Assembly (NCBI RefSeq): GCF_020400725.1
Contig: NZ_JAINVG010000020.1
Location: 1-64,000, forward strand
DNA from: Streptomyces sp. NK15101
GTDB taxonomy: Bacteria > Actinomycetota > Actinomycetes > Streptomycetales > Streptomycetaceae
Direction of reading: 5' to 3'
DNA: 64,000 nucleotides
Of this stretch, positions 9,354 through 17,371 are shown piece by piece. Under the pieces are notes generated by a model that saw only the letters and a list, made by a program, of their open reading frames with translations, ran no database searches and was not told where the DNA came from. The number at the start of each line of letters is the position of its first letter. Position 1 is the stretch's first letter. The translations under genes and the position numbers were made by a program.

Positions 9354-9938
9354 ATGGCAGGCGAGACCGTCATCACGGTCGTCGGCAATCTTGTCGACGA
9401 CCCCGAGCTGCGCTTCACCCCGTCCGGTGCGGCGGTCGCGAAGTTCCGTATCGCGTCCACCCCCCGCACCTTCGACCGTCAGACCAACGAGTGGAAGGAC
9501 GGCGAAAGCCTCTTCCTGACCTGCTCGGTCTGGCGTCAGGCGGCGGAGAACGTCGCCGAGTCGCTCCAGCGAGGCATGCGCGTCGTCGTGCAGGGCCGGC
9601 TGAAGCAGCGGTCCTACGAGGACCGTGAGGGCGTCAAGCGCACGGTCTACGAGCTGGACGTCGAGGAAGTCGGCCCCAGCCTCAAGAACGCCACGGCCAA
9701 GGTCACCAAGACCACCGGTCGCGGCGGCCAGGGTGGATACGGCGGCGGCCAGCAGGGCGGCGGCGGTGGCGGCTGGGGTGGAAACTCCGGCGGCGGTGGC
9801 CAGCAGGGCGGCGGCGGTGCTCCCGCCGACGACCCGTGGGCGACCGGCGGCCCCTCCGGCGGCGGCCAGCAGGGCGGCGGCGGTGGCGGCTGGGGTGGAA
9901 ACTCCGGCGGCGGCTACTCGGACGAGCCCCCCTTCTAG
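9354..9938 (+). CDS. ssb: single-stranded DNA-binding protein SSB
   Basis: 194 residues. The OB fold covers residues 1-115 ([38 protein letters not shown]). A Gly/Gln/Trp-rich linker follows, then the acidic partner-binding tip SDEPPF. Protects single-stranded DNA and recruits replication and repair proteins. Placement between rpsF and rpsR is standard. The linker contains a 56-bp perfect duplication (see repeat). Confidence 0.97.
   Translation: MAGETVITVVGNLVDDPELRFTPSGAAVAKFRIASTPRTFDRQTNEWKDGESLFLTCSVWRQAAENVAESLQRGMRVVVQGRLKQRSYEDREGVKRTVYELDVEEVGPSLKNATAKVTKTTGRGGQGGYGGGQQGGGGGGWGGNSGGGGQQGGGGAPADDPWATGGPSGGGQQGGGGGGWGGNSGGGYSDEPPF
9741..9914 (+). repeat. 56-bp perfect direct repeat within ssb linker
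   Basis: Positions 9741-9796 recur at 9858-9913 without a mismatch, encoding [18 protein letters not shown] twice. The identity at DNA level suggests recent slippage or recombination in the linker, which tolerates length change. Confidence 0.85.
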
Positions 9939-9995
9939 GGCCTGGCCCTCGAAGCAGCTCGTACCCCCACTTCTTGATCACACAGGAGAAACACC

Positions 9996-10232
9996 ATGGC
10001 GAAGCCGCCTGTGCGCAAGCCTAAGAAGAAGGTCTGCGCGTTCTGCAAGGACAAGACCGCGTACGTGGACTACAAGGACACGAACATGCTGCGGAAGTTC
10101 ATTTCCGACCGCGGCAAGATCCGTGCCCGCCGCGTGACCGGCAACTGCACGCAGCACCAGCGTGACGTCGCCACGGCCGTCAAGAACAGCCGTGAGATGG
10201 CGCTGCTGCCCTACACGTCCACCGCGCGATAA
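9996..10232 (+). CDS. rpsR: 30S ribosomal protein S18 (zinc-binding form)
   Basis: 78 residues, normal S18 length. CAFC near the N-terminus and NCTQH in the middle supply a Cys/Cys/Cys/His zinc site, so this is the C+ form. Many actinobacteria carry a second, Cys-free S18 that is induced under zinc shortage; that copy is not in this window. It is 57 bp after ssb and 18 bp before rplI. Confidence 0.96.
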   Translation: MAKPPVRKPKKKVCAFCKDKTAYVDYKDTNMLRKFISDRGKIRARRVTGNCTQHQRDVATAVKNSREMALLPYTSTAR

Positions 10233-10250
10233 GGGAAGGGTGACCGAAAA

Positions 10251-10697
10251 ATGAAGATCATCCTCACCCACGAGGTCTCCGGCCTCGGTGCCGCTGGCGA
10301 CGTCGTCGACGTCAAGGACGGCTACGCTCGCAACTACCTGGTCCCGCGCGGTTTCGCGATCCGCTGGACCAAGGGCGGCGAGAAGGACGTGGCGCAGATC
10401 CGCCGCGCCCGCAAGATCCACGAGATCGCGACCATCGAGCAGGCCAACGAGATCAAGGCCCAGCTCGAGGGCACGAAGGTGCGCCTGGCCGTTCGCTCCG
10501 GCGACGCCGGCCGTCTCTTCGGCTCCGTGACCCCGGCCGACATCGCCTCGGCGATCAAGACCGCGGGTGGCCCCGACGTCGACAAGCGTCGCGTCGAGCT
10601 CGGTTCGCCGATCAAGACCCTGGGCTCGCACCAGGTCTCCGTGCGTCTGCACCCCGAGGTTGCCGCGAAGCTCGGCGTCGAGGTCGTCGCCGCGTAA
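10251..10697 (+). CDS. rplI: 50S ribosomal protein L9
   Basis: 148 residues. The N-terminal 23S rRNA-binding domain shows [19 protein letters not shown] and [15 protein letters not shown], followed by the long connecting helix and the C-terminal globular domain. It is the last gene of the rpsF operon and is followed by a strong hairpin. Confidence 0.97.
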   Translation: MKIILTHEVSGLGAAGDVVDVKDGYARNYLVPRGFAIRWTKGGEKDVAQIRRARKIHEIATIEQANEIKAQLEGTKVRLAVRSGDAGRLFGSVTPADIASAIKTAGGPDVDKRRVELGSPIKTLGSHQVSVRLHPEVAAKLGVEVVAA

Positions 10698-10729
10698 CGC
10701 TGCCCTTGGCAGTCTGCGCTCAGCAGTGA

Positions 10730-10763
10730 GGAAGGGCCGCACCCCCCGGGGTGCGGCCCTTCC
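10730..10763. terminator. terminator after rplI
   Basis: Perfect 16-bp stem (GGAAGGGCCGCACCCC and complement) with a CC loop, 33 bp past rplI. It also serves the opposing MATE gene ending at 10817. Confidence 0.85.
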
Positions 10764-10792
10764 GCCGTTCTCCTTCCGCTGCCGCCTTCGCC

Positions 10793-10806
10793 GTTCCACG
10801 TGAAAC
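10793..10806. other. parS-like site (one mismatch)
   Basis: GTTCCACGTGAAAC differs at one base from the Streptomyces parS GTTTCACGTGAAAC bound by ParB. It is intergenic between rplI and the MATE gene. Confidence 0.65.
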
Positions 10807-10816
10807 GGGTGGCCCC

Positions 10817-12151
10817 TCAGCGGGTGGCGCCCGTGACGATCCAGCGGCCGGAGCGCATACGGAACCAGAGCGTTCCCATCCGGACCGTCATCATCAGGGT
10901 CATCGCCCACCAGAGAGCGGTCAGCCCGCCGCCGAGGGCCGGGACCAGGAGCGCGACCGGGGCGAAGACCGCCAGCGTGAGCAGCATCGCCCAGGCCAGG
11001 TAGGGGCCGTCTCCCGCACCCATCAGAACCCCGTCGAGGACGAAGACGACTCCGGAGACCGGCTGGGAGATCGCGACCACGAGCAGGGCCGGGAGCAGGG
11101 CGTCCTGCACGGTGGTGTCGCCGGTGAAGAGGGGGACGAACAAGGGACGGGCGACGATGAGCAGCGCGCCGAGCACCACCCCGGAGACCACGCCCCACTG
11201 GACCATCCGGCGGCAGACCTGTCGTGCCCCGTCGGCGTCGTCCGCACCGAGGTAGCGGCCGATGATGGCCTGGCCCGCGATGGCGATCGCGTCGAGCGCG
11301 AAGGCCATCAGGCTCCACAGGGACAGGATGATCTGGTGGGCGGCGACCTCGGCGTCTCCGAGCCTGGCGGCGACGGCCGTGGCGATCATCAGGACCGCGC
11401 GCAGGGAGAGCGTGCGGACCAGGAGAGGGGCGCCTGCCTGGGCGGAGGCGCGTATGCCGGCCGGGTCGGGGCGGAGGGAGGCGCCGTGGCGCCGGGCGCC
11501 CCGTACGACCACGACGAGGTAGGCGGCGGCCATGCCGCACTGGGCGATGACCGTGCCCCAGGCGGATCCGGCGATTCCCAGGCCGGCCCCGTAGACCAGT
11601 CCGGCGTTGAGCGCGCCGTTGGCCGCGAAGCCGGCGATGGCCACGTGGAGCGGTGTGCGGGTGTCCTGGAGGCCGCGCAGGACGCCGGTGGCGGCCAGGA
11701 CCACCAGCATGGCGGGGATTCCCAGGCTGGAGATCCTGAGATAGGTGACGGCGTACGGGGCGGCGGTGTCCGAGGCGCCGAAGACGTCGACGAGCCATGG
11801 TGCCGTGGGCAGCGTCAGCGCGACGACGGCGGCGCCGAGGAGGAGTGCCAGCCAGATGCCGTCCATGCCCTGTCGGATGGCGGCCTGGAGATCGCCCGCG
11901 CCCACGCGTCGGGCTACGGCGGCCGTGGTGGCGTAGGCGAGGAAGACGAAGACGCTGACGGCGGTGGAGAGGAGTGCTGCGGCGATCGCGAGGCCCGCGA
12001 GCTGGGGTGTGCCGAGATGGCCCACGATGGCGCTGTCGACCATGAGGAACAGCGGCTCGGCGACGAGGGCACCGAAGGCCGGCAGGGCGAGGGAGACGAT
12101 CTCGCGGTCGTGCTGTCGGCGGGTGTCCGAGGTCGCGGGGGCCTGAGTCAT
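10817..12151 (-). CDS. MATE family (DinF-like) efflux transporter
   Basis: 444 residues with twelve hydrophobic segments in two similar halves, as in cation-coupled multidrug and toxic-compound extruders. The N-terminus reads HDREIVSLALPAFGALVAEP with FLMVDSAIVGHLGTPQLAGL, the usual MATE entry; RGLQDTRTPL is characteristic of the DinF branch. Substrate is unknown. It is convergent with rplI and divergent from dnaB, with which it shares the 12152-12575 gap. Confidence 0.9.
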   Translation of the reverse strand: MTQAPATSDTRRQHDREIVSLALPAFGALVAEPLFLMVDSAIVGHLGTPQLAGLAIAAALLSTAVSVFVFLAYATTAAVARRVGAGDLQAAIRQGMDGIWLALLLGAAVVALTLPTAPWLVDVFGASDTAAPYAVTYLRISSLGIPAMLVVLAATGVLRGLQDTRTPLHVAIAGFAANGALNAGLVYGAGLGIAGSAWGTVIAQCGMAAAYLVVVVRGARRHGASLRPDPAGIRASAQAGAPLLVRTLSLRAVLMIATAVAARLGDAEVAAHQIILSLWSLMAFALDAIAIAGQAIIGRYLGADDADGARQVCRRMVQWGVVSGVVLGALLIVARPLFVPLFTGDTTVQDALLPALLVVAISQPVSGVVFVLDGVLMGAGDGPYLAWAMLLTLAVFAPVALLVPALGGGLTALWWAMTLMMTVRMGTLWFRMRSGRWIVTGATR

Positions 12152-12575
12152 GAGCTCAATCTAATCTTCCACAGGTAAGAGATGCAATTGGTAAGCGATC
12201 CTTACTTTGGCCTGGTGCGGGGCTTCGGGTGTGGGCCGTTTGTTCTGATCTTGGTCCCGGTGGAAAACTTTTTCTCCCCCACAGCCCGTGGATGGGGAAA
12301 GTGCAGGTCAGATGGGTGAGATCGGGGGTGTTATGAGTTTGTCCACATGGCTGTCCCCCGCTCCGTGCACAGGATCCGGGGAGTTCTCCACAGCATCTGG
12401 CCCGTAACCCACAGGGCCTGTGGATAACCAGATTGGCTGGGGCTCTCCACAGGCCTACCGTGGTCCGGCGCCCGACGCGCCAGAAGCGGTCGCGAAGCCA
12501 CTCTTTGATCAAGGCCGTGGCGTAAGAAAGAGTGGCATGGCGAGGTCCGCGGAGCGGACGGGAGGAGGTGGCTTG
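12152..12575 (+). promoter_or_regulatory. dnaB leader with DnaA-box group
   Basis: No gene is supported here. Perfect DnaA boxes are TTGTCCACA at 12339-12347 and TTATCCACA on the minus strand at 12419-12427. Weaker ones are TTCTCCACA at 12384-12392 and CTCTCCACA at 12443-12451. All four fall within 113 bp, 125 bp or more upstream of dnaB. DnaA control of helicase expression, or a DnaA titration site, is inferred. Confidence 0.65.
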
Positions 12576-14057
12576 GTGAGCGTTCCCGAGCCCATGGACG
12601 ACCCCTGGGCCGACAGCGGACCGAGCGACCGGCTGCCCACCCGTACCCGGGGTGAAGGACGCGGTCGCGGCCGCGGCCGCGACGACCGGCACGAGCGGGG
12701 CGGCGAGGGTCCTTGGGACGGAGGGCTCTCCGGCTTCGAGCGCGTTCCCCCGCAGGACCTCGACGCCGAGCAGTCCGTCCTCGGCGGCATGCTGCTCTCC
12801 AAGGACGCCATCGCGGACGTCGTGGAGATCATCAAGGGCCACGACTTCTACAAGCCCGCCCACGAGACCGTCTACGCGGCCATCCTCGACCTCTACGCCA
12901 AGGGCGAGCCGGCCGACCCGATCACGGTCGGCGCCGAGCTCACCAAGCGCGGCGAGATCACCCGCGTCGGCGGCGCCTCCTATCTCCACACCCTGGTCCA
13001 GTCGGTCCCGACCGCGGCCAACGCCTCGTACTACGCGCAGATCGTCCACGAGCGCGCGGTCCTGCGCCGCCTCGTGGAGGCCGGCACCAAGATCACGCAG
13101 ATGGGCTACGCGGCCGACGGGGACGTCGACGAGATCGTGAACTCGGCCCAGGCCGAGATCTACGCCGTCACCGAGCAGCGCACCACCGAGGACTACCTGC
13201 CGCTCGGCGACATCATGGAGGGGGCTCTCGACGAGATCGAGGCGATCGGCTCCCGGAGCGGCGAGATGACCGGTGTGCCCACCGGCTTCACGGACCTCGA
13301 CGCGCTCACCAACGGACTGCACCCGGGCCAGATGATCATCATCGCGGCCCGTCCCGCCATGGGTAAGTCGACCCTCGCCCTGGACTTCGCCCGGGCGGCC
13401 TCCATCAAGCACAACCTGCCCAGCGTCATCTTCTCCCTCGAAATGGGCCGCAACGAGATCGCGATGCGTCTCCTCTCGGCCGAGGCCCGGGTCGCGCTCC
13501 ACCACATGCGCTCCGGCACGATGACCGACGAGGACTGGACGCGCCTCGCCCGCCGGATGCCGGACGTCTCCCAGGCCCCGCTGTACATCGACGACTCCCC
13601 GAACCTGTCGATGATGGAGATCCGCGCGAAGTGCCGCCGGCTCAAGCAGCGCAACGGCCTGAAGCTCGTCATCATCGACTACCTGCAGCTCATGCAGTCG
13701 GGCGGTTCCAAGCGGCAGGAGAGCCGTCAGCAAGAGGTCTCCGACATGTCGCGAAACCTGAAGCTCCTCGCCAAGGAGCTGGAACTGCCGGTGATCGCGC
13801 TCTCCCAGCTGAACCGTGGCCCCGAACAGCGCACCGACAAGAAGCCGATGGTCTCCGACCTGCGTGAGTCCGGCTCCATCGAGCAGGACGCCGACATGGT
13901 CATCCTGCTGCACCGCGAGGACGCCTACGAGAAGGAGTCACCGCGCGCGGGCGAGGCGGACATCATCGTGGGCAAGCACCGTAACGGCCCGACGGCCACG
14001 ATCACCGTGGCCTTCCAGGGCCACTACTCGCGTTTCGTGGACATGGCCCAGACCTGA
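12576..14057 (+). CDS. dnaB: replicative DNA helicase DnaB
   Basis: 493-residue hexameric helicase that unwinds the fork 5' to 3'. After an acidic/basic low-complexity N-terminus come the DnaB N domain (PQDLDAEQSVLGGMLLSKDA) and the RecA-like motor with Walker A ARPAMGKST, Walker B LVIIDYLQLM and LSQLNRGPEQRTDKKP. No intein or insertion is seen. The GTG at 12576 follows GGAGGAGG; an ATG at 12420 is in frame but overlaps a DnaA box and has no ribosome site. Confidence 0.95.
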   Translation: MSVPEPMDDPWADSGPSDRLPTRTRGEGRGRGRGRDDRHERGGEGPWDGGLSGFERVPPQDLDAEQSVLGGMLLSKDAIADVVEIIKGHDFYKPAHETVYAAILDLYAKGEPADPITVGAELTKRGEITRVGGASYLHTLVQSVPTAANASYYAQIVHERAVLRRLVEAGTKITQMGYAADGDVDEIVNSAQAEIYAVTEQRTTEDYLPLGDIMEGALDEIEAIGSRSGEMTGVPTGFTDLDALTNGLHPGQMIIIAARPAMGKSTLALDFARAASIKHNLPSVIFSLEMGRNEIAMRLLSAEARVALHHMRSGTMTDEDWTRLARRMPDVSQAPLYIDDSPNLSMMEIRAKCRRLKQRNGLKLVIIDYLQLMQSGGSKRQESRQQEVSDMSRNLKLLAKELELPVIALSQLNRGPEQRTDKKPMVSDLRESGSIEQDADMVILLHREDAYEKESPRAGEADIIVGKHRNGPTATITVAFQGHYSRFVDMAQT

Positions 14058-14063
14058 TCCCAG

Positions 14064-14205
14064 AGGTTGTAGGGTCGCAATTTTCGTGGCACGGTCTCAG
14101 CTGCGACGGCACTTATGCCGCCGTTGTGAGACTCCCTGTCGCACTGCAGGGTGTCGGATTCCCACTCGCTGCATAGCGAGCGGCGATGCTCGCCCCGTAC
14201 GTGAG
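14064..14205 (-). repeat. dispersed repeat, copy A
   Basis: On the minus strand this reads TGCCGTCGCAGCTGAGAC then GTGCCACGAAAATTGCGAC. The same order of blocks appears in copy B (15062-15245). Both copies continue on the plus strand into GTCGGATTCCCAC and GGCGATGC. Short hairpins are present (CTCGCT at 14165-14170 with AGCGAG at 14175-14180). No open frame is supported. It lies 7 bp after dnaB and 39 bp before the PPOX gene. Confidence 0.6.
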
Positions 14206-14244
14206 GTGCGATCGCGTTTTCCTGCTCCGGCGCGGCGCGGTTCC

Positions 14245-14685
14245 TCAGTCCTGGGCGGGGACGTCCAGGGCGGTCCCGTACAGGCGCGAGACCCGGAGCA
14301 GGATGGTCACGCGCCGGTCAGGCAGCGGCTGATCGCCAGGGGCCGCCTCGTCGGCCGGGTCCGCGATCTCCGCCTCTCCCTCCGCCACGGCGAACGACCA
14401 GATGTCCGGGCCGCTGACATGCAGTGAGGCGTGCGGGTCGCGGCGCAACTGGCGGACCTTGAGGCGGTCGGCGGTGGAGGAGACCCTCAGGACGCGCTCC
14501 TCGGCGTTCCAGTCGTAGAGGACGGTCGACAGGTGAGGGTGGCCGGTGCTCCTGACGCTAGCGAGTACGCCGAACTGCTGCCGGCTCAACAGCTGGGAGA
14601 GCTCCTGGTCGGTGAGCACTCGGGGGGCCGGGCCGTCGTTCTGGGTGGTGCCGGTGGTGGTCTCAGTGGCGGTGTGCTCGCTCAC
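14245..14685 (-). CDS. PPOX-class split-barrel FMN/F420-binding protein
   Basis: 146 residues. After a Thr-rich leader the pyridoxamine-5'-phosphate-oxidase-like fold begins (LTDQELSQLLSRQQFGVLAS, HPHLSTVLYDWN, RVSSTADRLKVRQLRRDPH, HVSGPDIWSFAVAEGEAEI). Relatives bind FMN or the deazaflavin F420 and reduce small organic compounds; which cofactor applies here is not visible. GTG start at 14685 with GAAAGG upstream. The gene is flanked by repeat copies A and B and appears to be an addition between dnaB and the serine hydrolase compared with my memory of S. coelicolor. Confidence 0.8.
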   Translation of the reverse strand: MSEHTATETTTGTTQNDGPAPRVLTDQELSQLLSRQQFGVLASVRSTGHPHLSTVLYDWNAEERVLRVSSTADRLKVRQLRRDPHASLHVSGPDIWSFAVAEGEAEIADPADEAAPGDQPLPDRRVTILLRVSRLYGTALDVPAQD

Positions 14686-14963
14686 GTCGGTCAGCCTTTC
14701 GGTGGTTGGGGTGGGGCGGGAGGGCAGGTCGGACAGCTGCGGCGTGGATGGCGAGCCGGCTCATCGGCGGCGGGCGAGGCGCGCGACGGCGCGGAGCCGA
14801 ATGCGGCAAACACGTGGTCTCCCCTGTCAGTTGTCGCAGCAAGGGAGACCGTAGCAGATGGTTTCGTTGCAGACTATTTTCTTCGGTCTCATTCAGGGGC
14901 AGGGGGCGCCGTCGTCGACCGGTCGGTTCAGGGCTCACCGGTCGGTCAAGGCCGTGCAGGAAA
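14686..14963. other. intergenic, no gene seen
   Basis: No reading frame with a plausible start, ribosome site and codon bias was found in this stretch between the PPOX gene and repeat copy B. It includes two close GACCGGTCGGT/TCACCGGTCGGT words near 14920-14946 and the promoter side of the PPOX gene. Base composition is less GC-rich than the core genes. Confidence 0.5.
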
Positions 14964-15245
14964 TGCCACGTCCGTGAAACCGAGAGGCTGTGCCATCGAT
15001 CTGAGACGGCGGAAGAACCGCTGGTCGGCGAATGCGGCCTGCCACGCGCGACGAGGCCCTACAGAGGTGTGGGGCCTCAAAATTCGCGGCACAATCTCAG
15101 CCCCGATGGCACATCGGTGGCACTCGTGCCGTCTTCGTGAGGCCGGCTGGTCGTCCTGTCGGTTGAACCTGTCGGATTCCCACCCGTTCTCGTTCGTGCT
15201 GCCCTCTTCTCATCCGGGCACGTGCTGAGAGGCGATGCCTCGTCT
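14964..15245. repeat. dispersed repeat, compound copy B
   Basis: Two parts. B1 (14964-15060, plus strand) reads TGCCACGTCCGTGAAACCG, TGTGCCATCGATCTGAGAC, CGCTGGTCGG, TGCCACG and aligns along its length with copy C (17239-17340). B2 (15062-15245) carries the block in the opposite orientation (minus strand TGCCATCGGGGCTGAGA, TGTGCCGCGAATTTTGAGG) and then GTCGGATTCCCAC, as in copy A. So one block matches the repeat on each side. Confidence 0.6.
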
Positions 15246-15261
15246 CCCGTGGGACCTCAGC

Positions 15262-16152
15262 TCACTTCGCCGGAACCTGATGGATCGGAGACGCCGACGG
15301 TGTCAGGTCCGCGAACGAGGTCGGCCACGCGACGTCATCGATGGCGAGCCACGGCGCAGCGGCTACGGCGGTAGGTGTCACCCCGGTGAACGCTTTGACC
15401 TCGCGGTGGAGGTGGGCCTGGTCGGCGTAGCCGCTTTCGGCCGCCACCTGGGCGGCGGTGTTGCCCGCCGCGAGGAGATGGGCGGCGTGATCGAAGCGCA
15501 CCAACCGGGCGGCGTGCTTGGGCGTGAGGCCGATCTGGGACCGGAAGCGGGACCACAGGCGCTTACGGCTCCAACCCACCTCGCTCGCAAGGCTGTCGAC
15601 GCGCACCCGTCCCCGGCTGGTGCGCATCAGCCGCCAGGCAGCGGCGACCTCTGGATCAAGCGACGGGCGGGCGCTCATCCGTCGGCCGAGGGCGTCCGCT
15701 GCGATCGTGAACCGCTCGTCCCACGACGCGGCGGCCCGCAGCCTTTCCTCGGTTCGCCCGGCGTCGCGGCCCCAGACATCCTCCAGGGTGACCACCGTCC
15801 CGCTGAGGTCGGTCGATGCTCCGAACACCGTGAACGCCAGGACCGGCGACAACCGGATCTGGAGGCACTCGATCCCTCCGGCCGCCCGGCCTCCGAGCCG
15901 AAGGTCGCCCGGTACCAGCCCGACGACCGTGCTGCCGCATGCGCGCCGGCCGTGGGCGTCGTGGACAAGGCTGTCTCCGTCGCTCAGGTCCACGAACAGA
16001 GTCACCGAGGGGTGCGCGACCATGGCGATATCCACGTCTGCCGGAGCACACTGGCGGAACCCGGCCATGCTGACCCCCGGCAGCCGACCGGGCTGCCGGG
16101 GCACGGCGACCTCCACCGACGCCCAGTCAGGTGGTGATTCGGCGGACTTCAC
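15262..16152 (-). CDS. AraC family transcriptional regulator
   Basis: 296 residues. The C-terminal 100 residues form the double helix-turn-helix of AraC/XylS proteins (VDSLASEVGWSRKRLWSRFR, then QVAAESGYADQAHLHREVKA and FTGVTPT). The N-terminal half is a cupin-like sensing domain. It lies 23 bp after the alpha/beta hydrolase on the same strand, so probably co-transcribed, and may control it. Codon choice is visibly less GC-biased than in neighbouring core genes. The pair sits between repeat copies B and C. Confidence 0.85.
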   Translation of the reverse strand: MKSAESPPDWASVEVAVPRQPGRLPGVSMAGFRQCAPADVDIAMVAHPSVTLFVDLSDGDSLVHDAHGRRACGSTVVGLVPGDLRLGGRAAGGIECLQIRLSPVLAFTVFGASTDLSGTVVTLEDVWGRDAGRTEERLRAAASWDERFTIAADALGRRMSARPSLDPEVAAAWRLMRTSRGRVRVDSLASEVGWSRKRLWSRFRSQIGLTPKHAARLVRFDHAAHLLAAGNTAAQVAAESGYADQAHLHREVKAFTGVTPTAVAAAPWLAIDDVAWPTSFADLTPSASPIHQVPAK

Positions 16153-16175
16153 AGCACCAGGCTAGGCCATGGGTG

Positions 16176-16985
16176 TCAGCGGCCCGTCGCCGCGAAGCGC
16201 AGCAGCAACTCACTGGTCGCCTCCGGCGCTTCGAGCATGGGGAAGTGCCCGACGTCGGGCAGTTGCTCGACTCGCGCGTTCGGCACCGTGTCGTAGTGGT
16301 GCGCCGAAGACGGATCCCAGCGGGGGTCGGCAGCGCCGAAGATCACCAGAACCGGGACGTCGAGTGCGGTCAGGCGCGCGGGTACGCTCCGCTCGGCGAT
16401 GTACGCGGCGTTGTGGCGCAGCACCGTCCTGAACGTGCGGTAACCGATGCCCCGTACGTCGGCGACCAGGTCGTCCGGGACGTCCACCGGGCGGTTGCAC
16501 ACCGCGGTCACCCCCCGGCGGAGCATCGCGTCGGAACGGACTCTCCATAGAAGCGGGCCGAGCGGCGGGTCGATCAGGACCCGAAGGAGGACGGGCTGCG
16601 GAAGGAGCGCGTCGGGACTCGGGCCACTGCTGATCAGTGCGAGCGAACCCACCAGGTCCGGGCGCTGTTCGGCGAGGGCGGTGGCGATGTACCCGCCGCT
16701 GGAGTGCCCGGCCACGGTGACCGGACGAAGGCCGAGCCCATCGAGCGCCTCGGCCAGTCTGGCTGCCTGCTCAGGCACGTCGTACGGCGGCGCGGGCGGG
16801 GACTGACCGTGGCCCGGGAGGTCGACCCGGATGACGTGATACCGGCTGGCCAGTGCCGACATCACCGGGCCCCAGGAGCTGCCCGAGGCCCCCGATCCGT
16901 GGATGAGCACGAGCGGCGGCGCTTCCCGCGGGCCGTCGTGGACCACGTGCATCCCGTGTACGTGCTTGCCGTCGTAGATAGCCAT
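16176..16985 (-). CDS. alpha/beta hydrolase
   Basis: 269 residues of the alpha/beta-hydrolase fold. Oxyanion region LVLIHGSGASGSSWG, nucleophile elbow GHSSGG, candidate Asp in FGAADPRWDP, and catalytic His in VGHFPMLEAPE. Esterase, lactonase or C-C hydrolase activities are all possible. It is the first gene of a two-gene unit with the AraC regulator. ATG start at 16985; repeat copy C and an AT-richer gap lie upstream. Confidence 0.85.
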   Translation of the reverse strand: MAIYDGKHVHGMHVVHDGPREAPPLVLIHGSGASGSSWGPVMSALASRYHVIRVDLPGHGQSPPAPPYDVPEQAARLAEALDGLGLRPVTVAGHSSGGYIATALAEQRPDLVGSLALISSGPSPDALLPQPVLLRVLIDPPLGPLLWRVRSDAMLRRGVTAVCNRPVDVPDDLVADVRGIGYRTFRTVLRHNAAYIAERSVPARLTALDVPVLVIFGAADPRWDPSSAHHYDTVPNARVEQLPDVGHFPMLEAPEATSELLLRFAATGR

Positions 16986-17238
16986 GCTCGGGAGGATGCC
17001 GGGGCTGCCGGCCCTCGGTCTTGTACAAATGTCGTCACGGGGCCGAGCATCGCCAGGACTGCCGTCTCCACGGCGAGCGGGACTTCCGCGAAAGCCAGGC
17101 CGTTAGAGGTCGGCAGCCGTCGGCAGTCTCGAACTGCCGGGCATTCATACAGTTCGACGTGTCCCTGTGTACCGGCTACACCGCGACGGGACATCAGCAC
17201 ATCGCGGTCCTGGCCGTTCGTGAGGCGTGTCGAGGATG
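16986..17238. other. intergenic, promoter side of the hydrolase-AraC unit
   Basis: No gene is supported. GGTCTTGTACAAATG sits close to the hydrolase start. The stretch holds several short CGGCAG words (17111-17127) and runs into repeat copy C at 17239. Confidence 0.4.
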
Positions 17239-17340
17239 TGCCACGACTCATGAGACCGGGGCGTGTGCCATCGCCGTGAGACAGCTTGAAAGCAGCTGGT
17301 CGGTAGCCCGCCCCGTGCCACGGGCCGTGAGACCCTGCAA
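17239..17340 (+). repeat. dispersed repeat, copy C
   Basis: Reads TGCCACGACTCATGAGACCG, TGTGCCATCGCCGTGAGAC, AGCTGGTCGG, then TGCCACGGGCCGTGAGAC. The order and spacing match B1 at 14964-15060, at roughly 70 percent identity by eye. It is in the same orientation, so B1 and C are direct repeats around the hydrolase-AraC unit. Confidence 0.6.
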
Positions 17341-17371
17341 GAGGGAAGTTCCGCGGCCGGCATCGCGTTGG

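Noticed and set aside
12420-12575. N-terminal extension of DnaB
   Set aside because: No ribosome site at 12420, overlaps a DnaA box, and homologues start near the GTG at 12576.
14058-17371. Prophage or insertion sequence as the source of the accessory stretch
   Set aside because: No integrase, transposase, tRNA attachment site or terminal inverted repeats are visible; only the dispersed repeats.
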